Origin: Candidatus Nomurabacteria bacterium
GTDB lineage: Bacteria; Patescibacteriota; Minisyncoccia; Phycocordibacterales; UBA9973
Assembly: GCA_028286485.1 (NCBI GenBank)
Contig: JAQBRM010000001.1
Coordinates: 1 to 32,824, forward strand
Direction: 5' to 3'
Length of the DNA stretch: 32,824 bases
Both the position numbers and the translations under genes were made by a program. Each line of letters begins with the position of its first letter. The first letter of the stretch is position 1. Shown here piece after piece: positions 6,747 to 14,889 of this stretch. The notes beneath the pieces are model-generated. The model searched no databases. It was not told the DNA's origin and saw only the letters and a list, made by a program, of their open reading frames with translations.

Positions 6747-7793
6747 ATGGAGCAGCCTGACTTTGCAGCATTCCGCACGGCATTTTTCGCTTTGGTTGAA
6801 AAAGCCGGGCATGTCGTCATCACCTCACACTTTTCTCCGGACGATGACTCGATCGGTTCTGTCTTATCCGTCTACGCCATTCTTACTGCGAAATATCCTT
6901 CAAAAGATATTCGTATTATCTATACCGGCCAATCAAGCGACCGTCATCGTTCCTTTGCGCAATTTGAGAAAATCACTTTTGTGCCGGATGTGGCGACGGA
7001 ACTGGCAGGAACGGATGTATTAATCATGCTGGATGCCAACCAATACGTGCGATTTTCCAAATCACCCGAAGTGTTGCAAGCCGTACCGCAGACCATTGCC
7101 ATCGATCACCATGCTTCCGCGCCCGATCAATTCACCTTGGCATTAATAGTAAAACTTTCTTCCAACTGCGAGCTCATCTATCGCGCCTTGGATGCCGAGC
7201 ACAACCTCACTCCCGTCTTGGCCGGATATTTCCTGCTCGGCATTCTGGGTGATACCGGCAACTTTGCCTACGTTACCCCCGCACAATCAGCCGTATTCGA
7301 TATTGCAAAAATACTGGTGGATAGCGTCGGCGTCTCAATTGATAGTTTCCGCGCACGGTACGGCGGCATCCCGCAACGCATTATTCCATTGCTGCAAGAG
7401 CTGGTAAAAAATACCACTTACAAAAGCATGCCCAACTGGCCGGACTTTCAGTACAGCTACGTTGAGCGGGCCACGATTGCCATTGGCAAGTTTACCGATG
7501 AAGACATGAGTGCCGCCAGTCACATTTATATGGGGCAATACCTGACGCGGGTGCAGGGCTATGAGTGGGGATTTGTCATGACACCGCGCAGTGACGGGGG
7601 TGTGCGCATGTCAGGACGGTCACTTTCAACCAGTGTGAATGTACGCGATATGCATGAGCGGCTCGGTGTCGGCAGTGGTCATGATCGGGCGGCCGGGGGA
7701 AACTTCAAGCCGGAAAACATTGACCGTGAGCCACAACAGTGTATTGTGGAGGTACTTGACTGGATGGAGCACAATACTCCGCTCATTGGATAA
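6747..7793 (+). CDS. DHH/DHHA1 phosphoesterase (NrnA-like)
   Basis: The ATG at 6747 (after the holin-like stop) yields 348 residues; the longer ORF-track version overlaps the previous gene out of frame. Motifs include HFSPDDDS (residues 28-35, manganese-binding motif I), LDAN near residue 96, DHH at 120-122, GDTGNF at 169-173 and a C-terminal DHHA1 glycine motif GSGHDRAAGG around residue 309. This architecture is that of bifunctional oligoribonuclease/pAp-phosphatase NrnA or cyclic dinucleotide phosphodiesterases without sensor domains. Activity on nano-RNA or pApA is a family-based inference. One base separates its stop from obg. Confidence 0.9.
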   Translation: MEQPDFAAFRTAFFALVEKAGHVVITSHFSPDDDSIGSVLSVYAILTAKYPSKDIRIIYTGQSSDRHRSFAQFEKITFVPDVATELAGTDVLIMLDANQYVRFSKSPEVLQAVPQTIAIDHHASAPDQFTLALIVKLSSNCELIYRALDAEHNLTPVLAGYFLLGILGDTGNFAYVTPAQSAVFDIAKILVDSVGVSIDSFRARYGGIPQRIIPLLQELVKNTTYKSMPNWPDFQYSYVERATIAIGKFTDEDMSAASHIYMGQYLTRVQGYEWGFVMTPRSDGGVRMSGRSLSTSVNVRDMHERLGVGSGHDRAAGGNFKPENIDREPQQCIVEVLDWMEHNTPLIG

Positions 7794-7794
7794 C

Positions 7795-8793
7795 ATGGCA
7801 TTTTTAGATGAAATAACAATACAAGCAAAGGCCGGCAACGGCGGCAACGGCGTGGTGCAATGGCGTCGCGAGAAGTTCATTGCCAAAGGCGGCCCGAATG
7901 GCGGTGATGGCGGACGAGGCGGACATGTCTATATACGGGCAGTGCGCAGCTTTCGCGTGCTTGACCAATACCGCAGCAAGAAGGAATTCCTGGCAGAAGA
8001 TGGCAAGCCGGGCGGCAGCCGCTCATTCAAGGGAGGGGATGGCGATCGCCTGACGATTGATTTTCCTGTAGGCTCCGTCGTGACCAATGTCACCACCGGT
8101 ACCGTCTATGAGCTCAACAAGGAAGGGCAGGAGTACAAGATCCTGAACGGCGGCAGCGGGGGATTCGGCAATGAGCATTTCAAGAGTTCCACCAACCAAG
8201 CACCGGATCGCGCCACTGATGGCAAGCCGGGCGAGGAAGCGGAGCTGCATATCGTCGTCTCGCTCATTGCCGATGTCGGCCTGATCGGTTTTCCTAATGC
8301 CGGCAAGTCCAGCCTGCTCAATATCATGACCAATGCGCAAGCGAAAGTCGGAGACTATCCGTTTACCACGCTCGATCCGAACCTCGGTGACCTGTACGGC
8401 TACATCATTGCCGACATTCCGGGACTGATCGAAGGTGCCAGCGATGGCAAAGGACTCGGTCATAAATTCCTGCGCCACATTTCAAAGACAAAAGTGTTGG
8501 TGCATCTTGTATCATTTGAGCAGCCGAACATGATGAAAGCGTATGAGACCATTCGCAGCGAGCTCTCGAGCTACTCAATGACATCTGCTGAAGCATCACG
8601 CGACGGTACCCTTGATCAGAAGGAAGAAATTATCTTATTGACCAAGACCGATACGGTACCGGAAGAGGCAGTGGAAGCGACATTGAAGAAGTTTAAAAAA
8701 TTAGGCAAACCCGTTTTTGCCGTGACATTGTTTGATGACCAGACCGTCAAGGAATTCCAAGACGAGCTGGTGAAGTTTTTGAAGAAGGAATAA
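7795..8793 (+). CDS. obg: Obg GTPase (ribosome assembly)
   Basis: MAFLDEITIQAKAGNGGNG at 7795 is the standard Obg start; the ORF-track N-terminus from 7639 overlaps the DHH gene. Residues 1-155 form the glycine-rich Obg fold (GGPNGGDGGRGG, GGSGGFGN). The G domain follows, with G1 GFPNAGKSS (165-173), the switch region YPFTTLDPNLG, G3 DIPGLIEGA (207-215) and a G4-like TKTD in place of NKxD. The protein is 332 residues and stops after the G domain, without the variable C-terminal OCT domain. Obg binds 50S precursors and couples ribosome maturation to guanine nucleotides. It is the last gene of a holin-DHH-obg operon. Confidence 0.95.
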   Translation: MAFLDEITIQAKAGNGGNGVVQWRREKFIAKGGPNGGDGGRGGHVYIRAVRSFRVLDQYRSKKEFLAEDGKPGGSRSFKGGDGDRLTIDFPVGSVVTNVTTGTVYELNKEGQEYKILNGGSGGFGNEHFKSSTNQAPDRATDGKPGEEAELHIVVSLIADVGLIGFPNAGKSSLLNIMTNAQAKVGDYPFTTLDPNLGDLYGYIIADIPGLIEGASDGKGLGHKFLRHISKTKVLVHLVSFEQPNMMKAYETIRSELSSYSMTSAEASRDGTLDQKEEIILLTKTDTVPEEAVEATLKKFKKLGKPVFAVTLFDDQTVKEFQDELVKFLKKE

Positions 8794-8794
8794 C

Positions 8795-8820
8795 AAAACC
8801 CCGACATTGTCGGGGTTTTT
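8795..8820 (+). terminator. Rho-independent terminator after obg
   Basis: AACCCCGACA-TTG-TGTCGGGGTT-type stem followed by TTTTT, two bases after the stop. Confidence 0.92.
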
Positions 8821-8845
8821 AAGTTCTGTACTTTCTTTAATGTTT

Positions 8846-9058
8846 TTAGGTAGAGTGAATCATTCTATTCTTCACAGGATCTGCGTCATCTGTGAGGAAT
8901 GAGAGACGGGTACTCGAATACTCCGCTTTACTGTTTCTTCGATTGCAACGCGGGACATACGGTAAATAGATTTCTCCGTCTTGCAGGCCTGCAAAAAGTT
9001 CTCGCACTTCAACTCCAAGTACATTTGGATCGTTGAAAATTAGTTGATTGTGATTCAT
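8846..9058 (-). CDS. Possible small protein, unknown
   Basis: A 70-residue ORF (starts MNHNQLIFNDPNVLGVEV) occupies most of the otherwise empty 311-bp stretch between obg and gatB. Its composition is balanced and hydrophilic (EVRELFAGLQDGEIYLPYVP), unlike random shadow ORFs. No domain, signal peptide or family is recognised, and no -10 box sits at the usual distance from its ATG. It could equally be non-coding spacer. Confidence 0.35.
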   Translation of the reverse strand: MNHNQLIFNDPNVLGVEVRELFAGLQDGEIYLPYVPRCNRRNSKAEYSSTRLSFLTDDADPVKNRMIHST

Positions 9059-9118
9059 AATAAAGAAAGTTATTTGTTTTTCTTTATGGTACTACTTTCA
9101 AAACATACGTCAATAGCG

Positions 9119-9124
9119 TATACT
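9119..9124 (+). promoter_or_regulatory. -10 box TATACT, 7 nt before gatB ATG
   Basis: TATACT-CACTGGC-ATG; no Shine-Dalgarno fits between the box and the start. Confidence 0.7.
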
Positions 9125-9131
9125 CACTGGC

Positions 9132-10544
9132 ATGAGTAAAACGTACTATCCTGTCATCGGTTTGGAAATACACGCGGAATTGAACACTGCCAGCAAGATG
9201 TTTTGTGGCTGCCGGAACGATCCGGATGAGACCAATCCCAATGTAAATATCTGTCCCATCTGCATGGCGCATCCGGGCACGTTGCCTGTGGCCAACAAAC
9301 AGGCAGTACAGTCAGTCATCAAAGTCGGCTTGGCTCTCGGATCCGACATCGCGGACTTCACGGAGTTCGATCGCAAGAACTATTTCTATCCGGACATTCC
9401 GAAAGGCTATCAAATTTCCCAATATAAGTTTCCGATCGTATCAGGCGGTACATTGAACGGTTTTGGCATTACCCGTATCCACTTGGAAGAAGATACCGGA
9501 CTGTCGAAACATGATCGCGGCAACTTCACGTTGGTGGACTACAACCGCGCCGGCGTGCCGTTGATGGAGCTGGTGACCGAGCCGGTCATCCACAGCGCCA
9601 AGGATGCGGCCGACTTCGCCAAAGAATTGCAATTGTTGTTGCGTACGCTCGGTGTGTCCGAAGCTAACTTGGAAAAAGGCGAAATGCGCGTCGAACCGAA
9701 CATTTCCGTTTCCGATGAAGAAGGAAAGTTCGGCACGAAGGTGGAAGTCAAAAACCTGAACTCATTCCGCAGCGTGGAGCGTGCCATTGAGCATGAGCTG
9801 GCTCGCATGATTGCCCTGCATGAAGCCGGGCGACAAGATGAGATCGTACAAGAAACGCGCGGCTGGGATGAAGTAAAGCAAAGCACCTTCTCACAACGCT
9901 CCAAGGAAAATGCCCATGACTACCGCTACTTCCCGGATCCTGACCTGCCGAAAATGAAATTGCACAGCGCATTTGATATTGAAGGAATGAAAAAAGCGTT
10001 GCCGGAATTGCCATGGCAGAAGCGTGAGCGCTACGGAAAGGATTTTGGCATTAAAGAAAATGATATTGAACTGTATGTGTCCGACCCGATCCTGTCCGCT
10101 TATTTTGAATCCGTGGTGGAAGGCAAGGGTGCGGTGTTTGCACAAACTGCTTCCAATTACCTTAGCAGTGACCTGGTCGGTCTCTTGAAGAAGGACTTAG
10201 AAGCTGAGCTTCCAAGTCAGGAGCATTTTCGGCAATTGATGGATATGGTGATGAGCGGTAAAGTGACGTCTCGTGGCGCTAAGGATATTCTGGCTGTTAT
10301 TGTGAAAAATCAGGAAGTCGGACCTTCCGCCATCGCCGAAAAGGAAGGCTTATTGCAGCAAAACAATGAAGACGATCTGAAGCCGATCGTGGCGCAGGTG
10401 ATTGCGGATAATGGTGCGATGATTACCCAGTACAAGGAAGGCAAGGAAGCGGTGCTGCAAGCCTTGGTGGGTATGGTGATGAAGCAGACAAAAGGCAGTG
10501 CCAATCCGGCAGTGACCGCCAAGCTGTTGAAGGAGATGATGTAA
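9132..10544 (+). CDS. gatB: Asp-tRNA(Asn)/Glu-tRNA(Gln) amidotransferase subunit B
   Basis: The 470-residue, full-length GatB begins YYPVIGLEIHAELNTASKMFCGC and includes the zinc-type cysteines CGC..CPICMAHPG, NYFYPDIPKGYQISQY, and the GVPLMELVTEP and VKNLNSFRSVERAIE blocks. The C-terminal helical/YqeY tail starts near residue 320 and contains KVTSRGAKDILAVI. GatB holds the kinase activity that activates the tRNA-bound Glu/Asp carboxylate before GatA-derived ammonia attacks it. GatA and GatC are not in this window. The gene is monocistronic between its own leaderless promoter and a strong terminator. Confidence 0.97.
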   Translation: MSKTYYPVIGLEIHAELNTASKMFCGCRNDPDETNPNVNICPICMAHPGTLPVANKQAVQSVIKVGLALGSDIADFTEFDRKNYFYPDIPKGYQISQYKFPIVSGGTLNGFGITRIHLEEDTGLSKHDRGNFTLVDYNRAGVPLMELVTEPVIHSAKDAADFAKELQLLLRTLGVSEANLEKGEMRVEPNISVSDEEGKFGTKVEVKNLNSFRSVERAIEHELARMIALHEAGRQDEIVQETRGWDEVKQSTFSQRSKENAHDYRYFPDPDLPKMKLHSAFDIEGMKKALPELPWQKRERYGKDFGIKENDIELYVSDPILSAYFESVVEGKGAVFAQTASNYLSSDLVGLLKKDLEAELPSQEHFRQLMDMVMSGKVTSRGAKDILAVIVKNQEVGPSAIAEKEGLLQQNNEDDLKPIVAQVIADNGAMITQYKEGKEAVLQALVGMVMKQTKGSANPAVTAKLLKEMM

Positions 10545-10570
10545 TCCTCGACAATGCTCAGCATAAATAA

Positions 10571-10600
10571 AAAAAGCCTTGCGGATGTGCAAGGCTTTTT
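10571..10600. terminator. Bidirectional terminator after gatB
   Basis: AAAAAGCCTTGC-ggatgt-GCAAGGCTTTTT is a perfect 12-bp stem with A-tract and T-tract. It serves gatB and the convergent minus-strand gene. Confidence 0.93.
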
Positions 10601-10602
10601 GA

Positions 10603-10956
10603 TTACTTGATCAAAGAAATTTTTAAAATAAAATCCATATCATTTTTGATATGATGATCTACTTCTATAAAAATTACCTCAACAACTACGGTGCTTATTT
10701 CACCGATACATGGAAGGAAATCCGCTGAATTCTTAAACTCTCTCAAGTCAGATTCCGTGATGTAAATTTTCTCTACTGAGGCAGGGCGGTGATTTTCCTT
10801 GAAAGGAATATATAATGCCTCGTATACTTCGATTTCGAATACATCTCTATTCCTGTGTTGTTTATAATTTATATAAGCAGTAATCGCTTTTACAAAGTCA
10901 TCTTTTGAGGGCCATGGATAGGGTGTTTTTTCTAAAGGAGCGTGCTGCTTTGTCAT
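10603..10956 (-). CDS. Hypothetical protein, unknown
   Basis: A 117-residue soluble protein starts MTKQHAPLEKTPYPWPSKDDF. It alternates beta-like strands (VFEIEVYEALYIPF, STVVVEVIFIEVDHHI) and charged turns; no membrane helix, signal peptide or catalytic motif is seen. It ends at the shared terminator with gatB, which supports it being a gene. It is more A+T-rich than the flanking housekeeping genes, as are the other orphans here. I do not recognise the family. Confidence 0.55.
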   Translation of the reverse strand: MTKQHAPLEKTPYPWPSKDDFVKAITAYINYKQHRNRDVFEIEVYEALYIPFKENHRPASVEKIYITESDLREFKNSADFLPCIGEISTVVVEVIFIEVDHHIKNDMDFILKISLIK

Positions 10957-11037
10957 GATTGATTGTTATGGGTTTTCTTCACCTTACCATATATCACCCT
11001 TTCGTCAATTATGGGGATACTGCAATTATGAAGATGC

Positions 11038-11043
11038 TATACT
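11038..11043 (+). promoter_or_regulatory. -10 box TATACT, 6 nt before gap ATG
   Basis: TGCTATACT-GGGGGC-ATG, an extended -10. The GGGGG is a spacer and too close to the start to act as a ribosome site. Confidence 0.75.
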
Positions 11044-11049
11044 GGGGGC

Positions 11050-12084
11050 ATGGATAATACAACACTAAGAGTGGCGATTAACGGATTCGGGCGCATCGGT
11101 CGGGCATTTTTGAAAATCGCTTGGCTGCGACCGGAGATAGAAATTGTGGCCGTGAATGATCTCGGCACCTTGGAAAGCCTGGCGTACTTGCTCCGTCACG
11201 ATACGGTCTATCGCAACTGGGATCATGAGGTGAAAATCGTCGAAGGCGGACTGTCTATTGATGGCAAGCTGGTGAAATTTATTTCCGAGAAAGACACGAC
11301 CAAGCTGCCATGGAAAGATCTCGGTATTGATGTGGTGGTAGAGTCCACCGGTCTGTTTACCTCATATGATAAAGCGCGTTTTCACATTGATGACGGCGCC
11401 AAGAGAGTGGTGATCTCCGCTCCTGCCAAGGATGAAGCCGGAGCCCAGCAAGCTGCTACTATTTTGCTCGGCGTGAATGAAGAAAAATTCGGCACTTGTG
11501 ATATTACTTCCAATGCCTCATGCACGACCAATGCTTCCAGTCCATTGATCGGCATCATGAGCGAGGCAATTGGTATTGAGAAAGCGATCTTGAATACAGT
11601 GCATGGCTACACTGCATCGCAATCATTGGTGGATGGACCGAGCAAGAAGGACTTGCGTGAAGGACGGGCGGCGGCGCAGAATATCGTACCGAGCTCTACT
11701 GGTGCGGCCATTGCCGTGACCGAAGCCTACCCTGCATTGAAAGGGCTCTTTGACGGCATCTCCATTCGCGTACCGGTACCGGCAGGCTCCATCGTTGATG
11801 TGACATTCATCGCCAAGCGCGACACCAGTGCCGAAGAAGTGAATGCCATCCTGACCAAGGCCGCAGCCGATCCTCACTGGGCCGGCGTCTTCGCCGTGAC
11901 CGACGAACCGCTCGTGTCCAGTGACATTCTCGGCAACCGCCACGCTTCCATCGCCGATCTCGCCATGACCCGTGTCGTTGGCGGCAACCTCGTCAAAGTC
12001 ATGGGCTGGTACGACAATGAAATGGGGTATACCTACACGCTTGTGGATCATGTCATCAAGACAGGGAAGACGATACAGAAATAA
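11050..12084 (+). CDS. gap: Glyceraldehyde-3-phosphate dehydrogenase (type I)
   Basis: The 344-residue protein opens with the NAD-binding VAINGFGRIGR (8-18) and has VNDLGT after the second beta strand, whose Asp favours NAD over NADP. The catalytic Cys158 lies in SNASCTTN and His185 in HGYTASQ. Other family blocks are PSSTGAA and WYDNEMGY near the end. It oxidises and phosphorylates glyceraldehyde-3-phosphate. One usually basic position (STGAAKAV) is Ile here (TGAAIAV), near the phosphate site; the effect is unknown. It is followed closely by two small A+T-rich genes and then rpiB, opening the carbon-metabolism block. Confidence 0.97.
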   Translation: MDNTTLRVAINGFGRIGRAFLKIAWLRPEIEIVAVNDLGTLESLAYLLRHDTVYRNWDHEVKIVEGGLSIDGKLVKFISEKDTTKLPWKDLGIDVVVESTGLFTSYDKARFHIDDGAKRVVISAPAKDEAGAQQAATILLGVNEEKFGTCDITSNASCTTNASSPLIGIMSEAIGIEKAILNTVHGYTASQSLVDGPSKKDLREGRAAAQNIVPSSTGAAIAVTEAYPALKGLFDGISIRVPVPAGSIVDVTFIAKRDTSAEEVNAILTKAAADPHWAGVFAVTDEPLVSSDILGNRHASIADLAMTRVVGGNLVKVMGWYDNEMGYTYTLVDHVIKTGKTIQK

Positions 12085-12090
12085 ATATCT

Positions 12091-12552
12091 ATGGAAAATT
12101 TCGAATCATTCAATAAACAAACTCCCCCTGATTCATTGAAGTATGCTCTTTCTTCTCTTTGTAATAATGCTAACCCTATGACATTACGCAATTGGATAAA
12201 AGAAAATGGCATTCAGAATGGTTCGTTTGAAATAAATAGTCATGAAAGAAAATCAATAAGTAATTTGATTGATTTTGATATGAAAATTATTGAAAAAGAA
12301 TTAGATTATAAAACTGCACTGTATCATTGGAAACTTTTATCTCAGTCCGGCTTATTGACCCAAGATGCTCTTAAGTTAGAAATCAATAACTACATACAAG
12401 AAAACATGAGTCAGTCGACTGAATCAATAGAGCAAATAAAAAATAACACCGGTATCAAACTCGATCATTATTCGGAAGAATTTATTCAGGAGTTTAAACA
12501 TGATCTTGAAGAAAACATTAAACAAGAAATCGGGTGGGAGATGGTTTTATAA
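12091..12552 (+). CDS. Hypothetical helical protein, unknown
   Basis: A 153-residue ORF starts 6 bp after the gap stop. The predicted protein is hydrophilic, Asn/Glu/Lys-rich and mostly helical, with no membrane segment and no recognised motif; the C-terminal half (EEFIQEFKHDLEENIKQEIGWE) is amphipathic. Codon and base use is strongly A+T-rich compared with gap, which suggests relatively recent acquisition or weak selection. It is probably co-transcribed with gap. I do not recognise it. Confidence 0.55.
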   Translation: MENFESFNKQTPPDSLKYALSSLCNNANPMTLRNWIKENGIQNGSFEINSHERKSISNLIDFDMKIIEKELDYKTALYHWKLLSQSGLLTQDALKLEINNYIQENMSQSTESIEQIKNNTGIKLDHYSEEFIQEFKHDLEENIKQEIGWEMVL

Positions 12553-12639
12553 TTGCTATATAAACCCCATCTTGGTAAAATGGGCATAAGTAAGCTGGAA
12601 AGGCTTTAAAAGACTATTAGTAACGAAATTTTAAATAAT

Positions 12640-12864
12640 ATGGAAAATCCAAATATGGAAGTAGTTAAAAATGAACAAGGAGATGTCGTAGGAGAAGGTT
12701 TTCATTTGGAAGGCAATGATTTGAATCAAGAACAGAATGATACCGAGCAATCAAAACTTCTTGAAAGAAGAGAAAAAATAATTGAAACAATCAATGAACT
12801 TCAGAAAGAATTGGGGGGTATAGAAGAAAAGATTAATGGCGCTAATCCTAAGATTGCGGCATAG
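12640..12864 (+). CDS. Small acidic coiled-coil protein
   Basis: 74 residues: an acidic, Asn-rich N-terminal half and a C-terminal heptad-like helix (LLERREKIIETINELQKELGGIEEKI). No enzyme motif. It ends 2 bp before rpiB. The A+T-rich composition is like that of the preceding orphan. It may be a small structural or regulatory protein; function unknown. Confidence 0.55.
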   Translation: MENPNMEVVKNEQGDVVGEGFHLEGNDLNQEQNDTEQSKLLERREKIIETINELQKELGGIEEKINGANPKIAA

Positions 12865-12866
12865 AT

Positions 12867-13337
12867 ATGCGTATACACCTCGCGACTGATCATGCCGGCT
12901 TTCAGCACAAAGAAGCCGTGAAGGCCTACTTGCTTGAACAGGGGCTGGAGGTTATTGACCATGGGGCGGTGAGTTTTGATGGCAGGGATGACTATCCTGA
13001 TTTCATTGCGCCGGCCGCTCAAGCCGTAGGCTTGAGCGGCGGTCCGGTCATTGCTGACGGACGGCTCATTACCAGCACCGATGTCGGTATTATTTTCGGC
13101 GCATCCGGACAGGGTGAAGCCATGGTGGCCAACCGCGTACCGGGCGTGCGAGCGGCCGTGTACTACGGCGGTCCGACCGATATTCTGACACTGTCACGAG
13201 CGCACAATAATGCCAACATGCTTTCCATCGGTACCATGTTTGTCAGCATTGAGGAAACGATCACCGCCATTGCGATCTGGTCGGAGATTCCATTCTCCAA
13301 CGATGAACGCGATATCCGCCGCCTCTCAAAATTTTAA
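12867..13337 (+). CDS. rpiB: Ribose-5-phosphate isomerase B-like protein
   Basis: The 156-residue protein opens MRIHLATDHAGFQHKE, the RpiB/LacA signature, and ends with SRAHNNANMLSIG. The active-site loop reads GIIFGASGQGEAMVANR (74-90). The catalytic Cys of E. coli-type enzymes (GTGIG..) is absent, and a Glu (residue 84) lies where Mycobacterium-type RpiB uses Glu as the base. There is also an extra loop at about residues 52-70 (AVGLSGGPVIADGRLITST). It interconverts ribose-5-P and ribulose-5-P. It is the first gene of a tight rpiB-rpe-tktN-tktC cluster, with the next ATG one base after its stop. Confidence 0.9.
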   Translation: MRIHLATDHAGFQHKEAVKAYLLEQGLEVIDHGAVSFDGRDDYPDFIAPAAQAVGLSGGPVIADGRLITSTDVGIIFGASGQGEAMVANRVPGVRAAVYYGGPTDILTLSRAHNNANMLSIGTMFVSIEETITAIAIWSEIPFSNDERDIRRLSKF

Positions 13338-13338
13338 T

Positions 13339-14061
13339 ATGATAAAGATCACCCCCGCTATTTTGCCGCATTCATACAAAGGTATTGAAATACCCGTTGA
13401 ACGCGTGCTCGGTGCGGTGACCAATGTGCAAATCGATATTGTCGACGGGCACTTTTCACCCAACCGCACCTGGCTTTTCAATAACAAGGACGAAGACAAG
13501 CTCGAAGCGATCTATGAGCAGGAGCTCGGCATGCCGTACTGGGCAGAGCTGAACTATGAATTCGACCTGATGGTCAAGGATCCGATCAAGGAAATGGATA
13601 TGTTCATTGCACTCGGTCCGGCCAAAATGATCTTTCACCTCGAAGGATTGGAAGAAGAAAAAACCGTGGCATTCTTTGAAGCCTTGCCGGAAATCATCCG
13701 CAGTGCCATTTCCTTCGGCATTGCCATCGGTATTGGCACCGATCCGGCCGGTATCGCACCGTACATTCCCTATATCGAAAGCATCCAATGCATGGGCATC
13801 AAGAATGTCGGCTACCAAGGCCAAGCATTTGATGAAGGAGTATTCACACAAATTACTGCGGTGAAAAAAATGTATCCGGACAAAAGCATCAGCGTGGATG
13901 GCGGAGTATCATTGGAAAATGCCGCGCAGCTTGTCATGGCCGGCGCGACAGAGCTTGTTATCGGCTCCGCGCTATTTCAGAATACCGACTCACGCGGTAC
14001 AATAGAAACATTCCAACGTTTATGCAACAGCGTGATTTTACAATCAGAGAACTCGAACTAA
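13339..14061 (+). CDS. Ribulose-phosphate 3-epimerase-like TIM barrel with altered metal site
   Basis: The start is MIKITPAILP at 13339; the ORF-track start at 13210 overlaps rpiB. The fold signature is clear over 240 residues: DIVDGHFSPN, MIFHLEG, GYQGQAF and VDGGVSLENAAQLVMAGATELVIGSALF. Compared with E. coli Rpe, two of the four metal ligands are changed: His34 becomes Gln (VQIDIVDG, residue 31) and His67 becomes Asp (EFDLMV, residue 76). Both Asp ligands remain (D33, D187). The PGFGGQ phosphate loop is also altered (VGYQGQ). It may be a divergent epimerase or a relative with another substrate. Its 3' end overlaps the transketolase start by 40 nt. Confidence 0.8.
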   Translation: MIKITPAILPHSYKGIEIPVERVLGAVTNVQIDIVDGHFSPNRTWLFNNKDEDKLEAIYEQELGMPYWAELNYEFDLMVKDPIKEMDMFIALGPAKMIFHLEGLEEEKTVAFFEALPEIIRSAISFGIAIGIGTDPAGIAPYIPYIESIQCMGIKNVGYQGQAFDEGVFTQITAVKKMYPDKSISVDGGVSLENAAQLVMAGATELVIGSALFQNTDSRGTIETFQRLCNSVILQSENSN

Positions 14062-14888
14062 AAGCCAACGACATCCGTCAGTCTATTATTGCAATGTTGC
14101 TTGAAGCGGGCAGCGGACATACCGCCGGACCACTCGGCATGGCCGATGTCTTCACCGCATTGTATTTTGAACTGTTGCGGCATGATCCGCAGAACCCGTC
14201 ATGGGAAGAACGCGATCGACTGGTACTATCCAACGGTCATATCTGCCCCGTACTATATGCTACCATGGCGCACGTCGGCTATTTTCCCGTAGCAGAGCTG
14301 CAGACATTGCGTAAGTTCGGCTCACGATTGCAAGGCCATCCTCATCGTGACTTTTTGCCGTACTTGGAAAATTCTTCCGGACCGCTCGGCAGCGGCCTTT
14401 CACAAGCGGTCGGCATGGCCATTGGTGATCGCATGGATAACGGCATTGCCACGGCCCGCACCATCTATTGCTTGCTCGGTGATGGAGAATTGGATGAAGG
14501 GAATAACTGGGAAGCTATCATGCTCGGCGGCAAGGAAAAACTGCACAACCTCATTGCCATTGTTGATCGCAACAATATACAAATCGATGGCTACACCGAG
14601 GACATCATGCCGCTCGACTCATTGACCGAGAAATGGCAATCATTCAACTGGCACGTGCAGGAAATCGATGGCAATAATATGCAGGCCATCATTGATGCAG
14701 TCAATAAAGCTAAGGCGGTGTTTGAGAAACCATCGGTCATTATTGCGCGTACCATTCCCGGCAAGGGCGTGAAGGAATTCGAACGCAAGTTTGAGTGGCA
14801 TGGCAAGACACCGAATAAGGAAGAAGCCGCGATCGCGCTCGAAGAACTCCGTACTTTGGGAGGGAAAATTAAGAGTGAACATCAATAA
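14022..14888 (+). CDS. tktA: Transketolase, N-terminal (ThDP pyrophosphate-binding) subunit
   Basis: The 288-residue protein covers only the first domain of transketolase. It contains GSGHTAGPLGMADVFTALYF (substrate His region), RDRLVLSNGH, GPLGSGLSQAVGMAIG and the thiamine-diphosphate motif GDGELDEGNNWEA...RNNIQIDG, and ends after KTPNKEEA. Split transketolases are typical of archaea and many CPR bacteria; the other half is the next gene. It shares two-carbon ketol transfer between pentose and triose/hexose phosphates. The ATG at 14022 lies inside the rpe-like gene (40-nt overlap), so the two are translationally linked. Confidence 0.93.
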   Translation: MQQRDFTIRELELKANDIRQSIIAMLLEAGSGHTAGPLGMADVFTALYFELLRHDPQNPSWEERDRLVLSNGHICPVLYATMAHVGYFPVAELQTLRKFGSRLQGHPHRDFLPYLENSSGPLGSGLSQAVGMAIGDRMDNGIATARTIYCLLGDGELDEGNNWEAIMLGGKEKLHNLIAIVDRNNIQIDGYTEDIMPLDSLTEKWQSFNWHVQEIDGNNMQAIIDAVNKAKAVFEKPSVIIARTIPGKGVKEFERKFEWHGKTPNKEEAAIALEELRTLGGKIKSEHQ

Positions 14889-14889
14889 C

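Noticed and set aside
8023-8478. 151-aa minus-strand ORF
   Set aside because: Shadow of obg, whose domain motifs are unmistakable on the plus strand.
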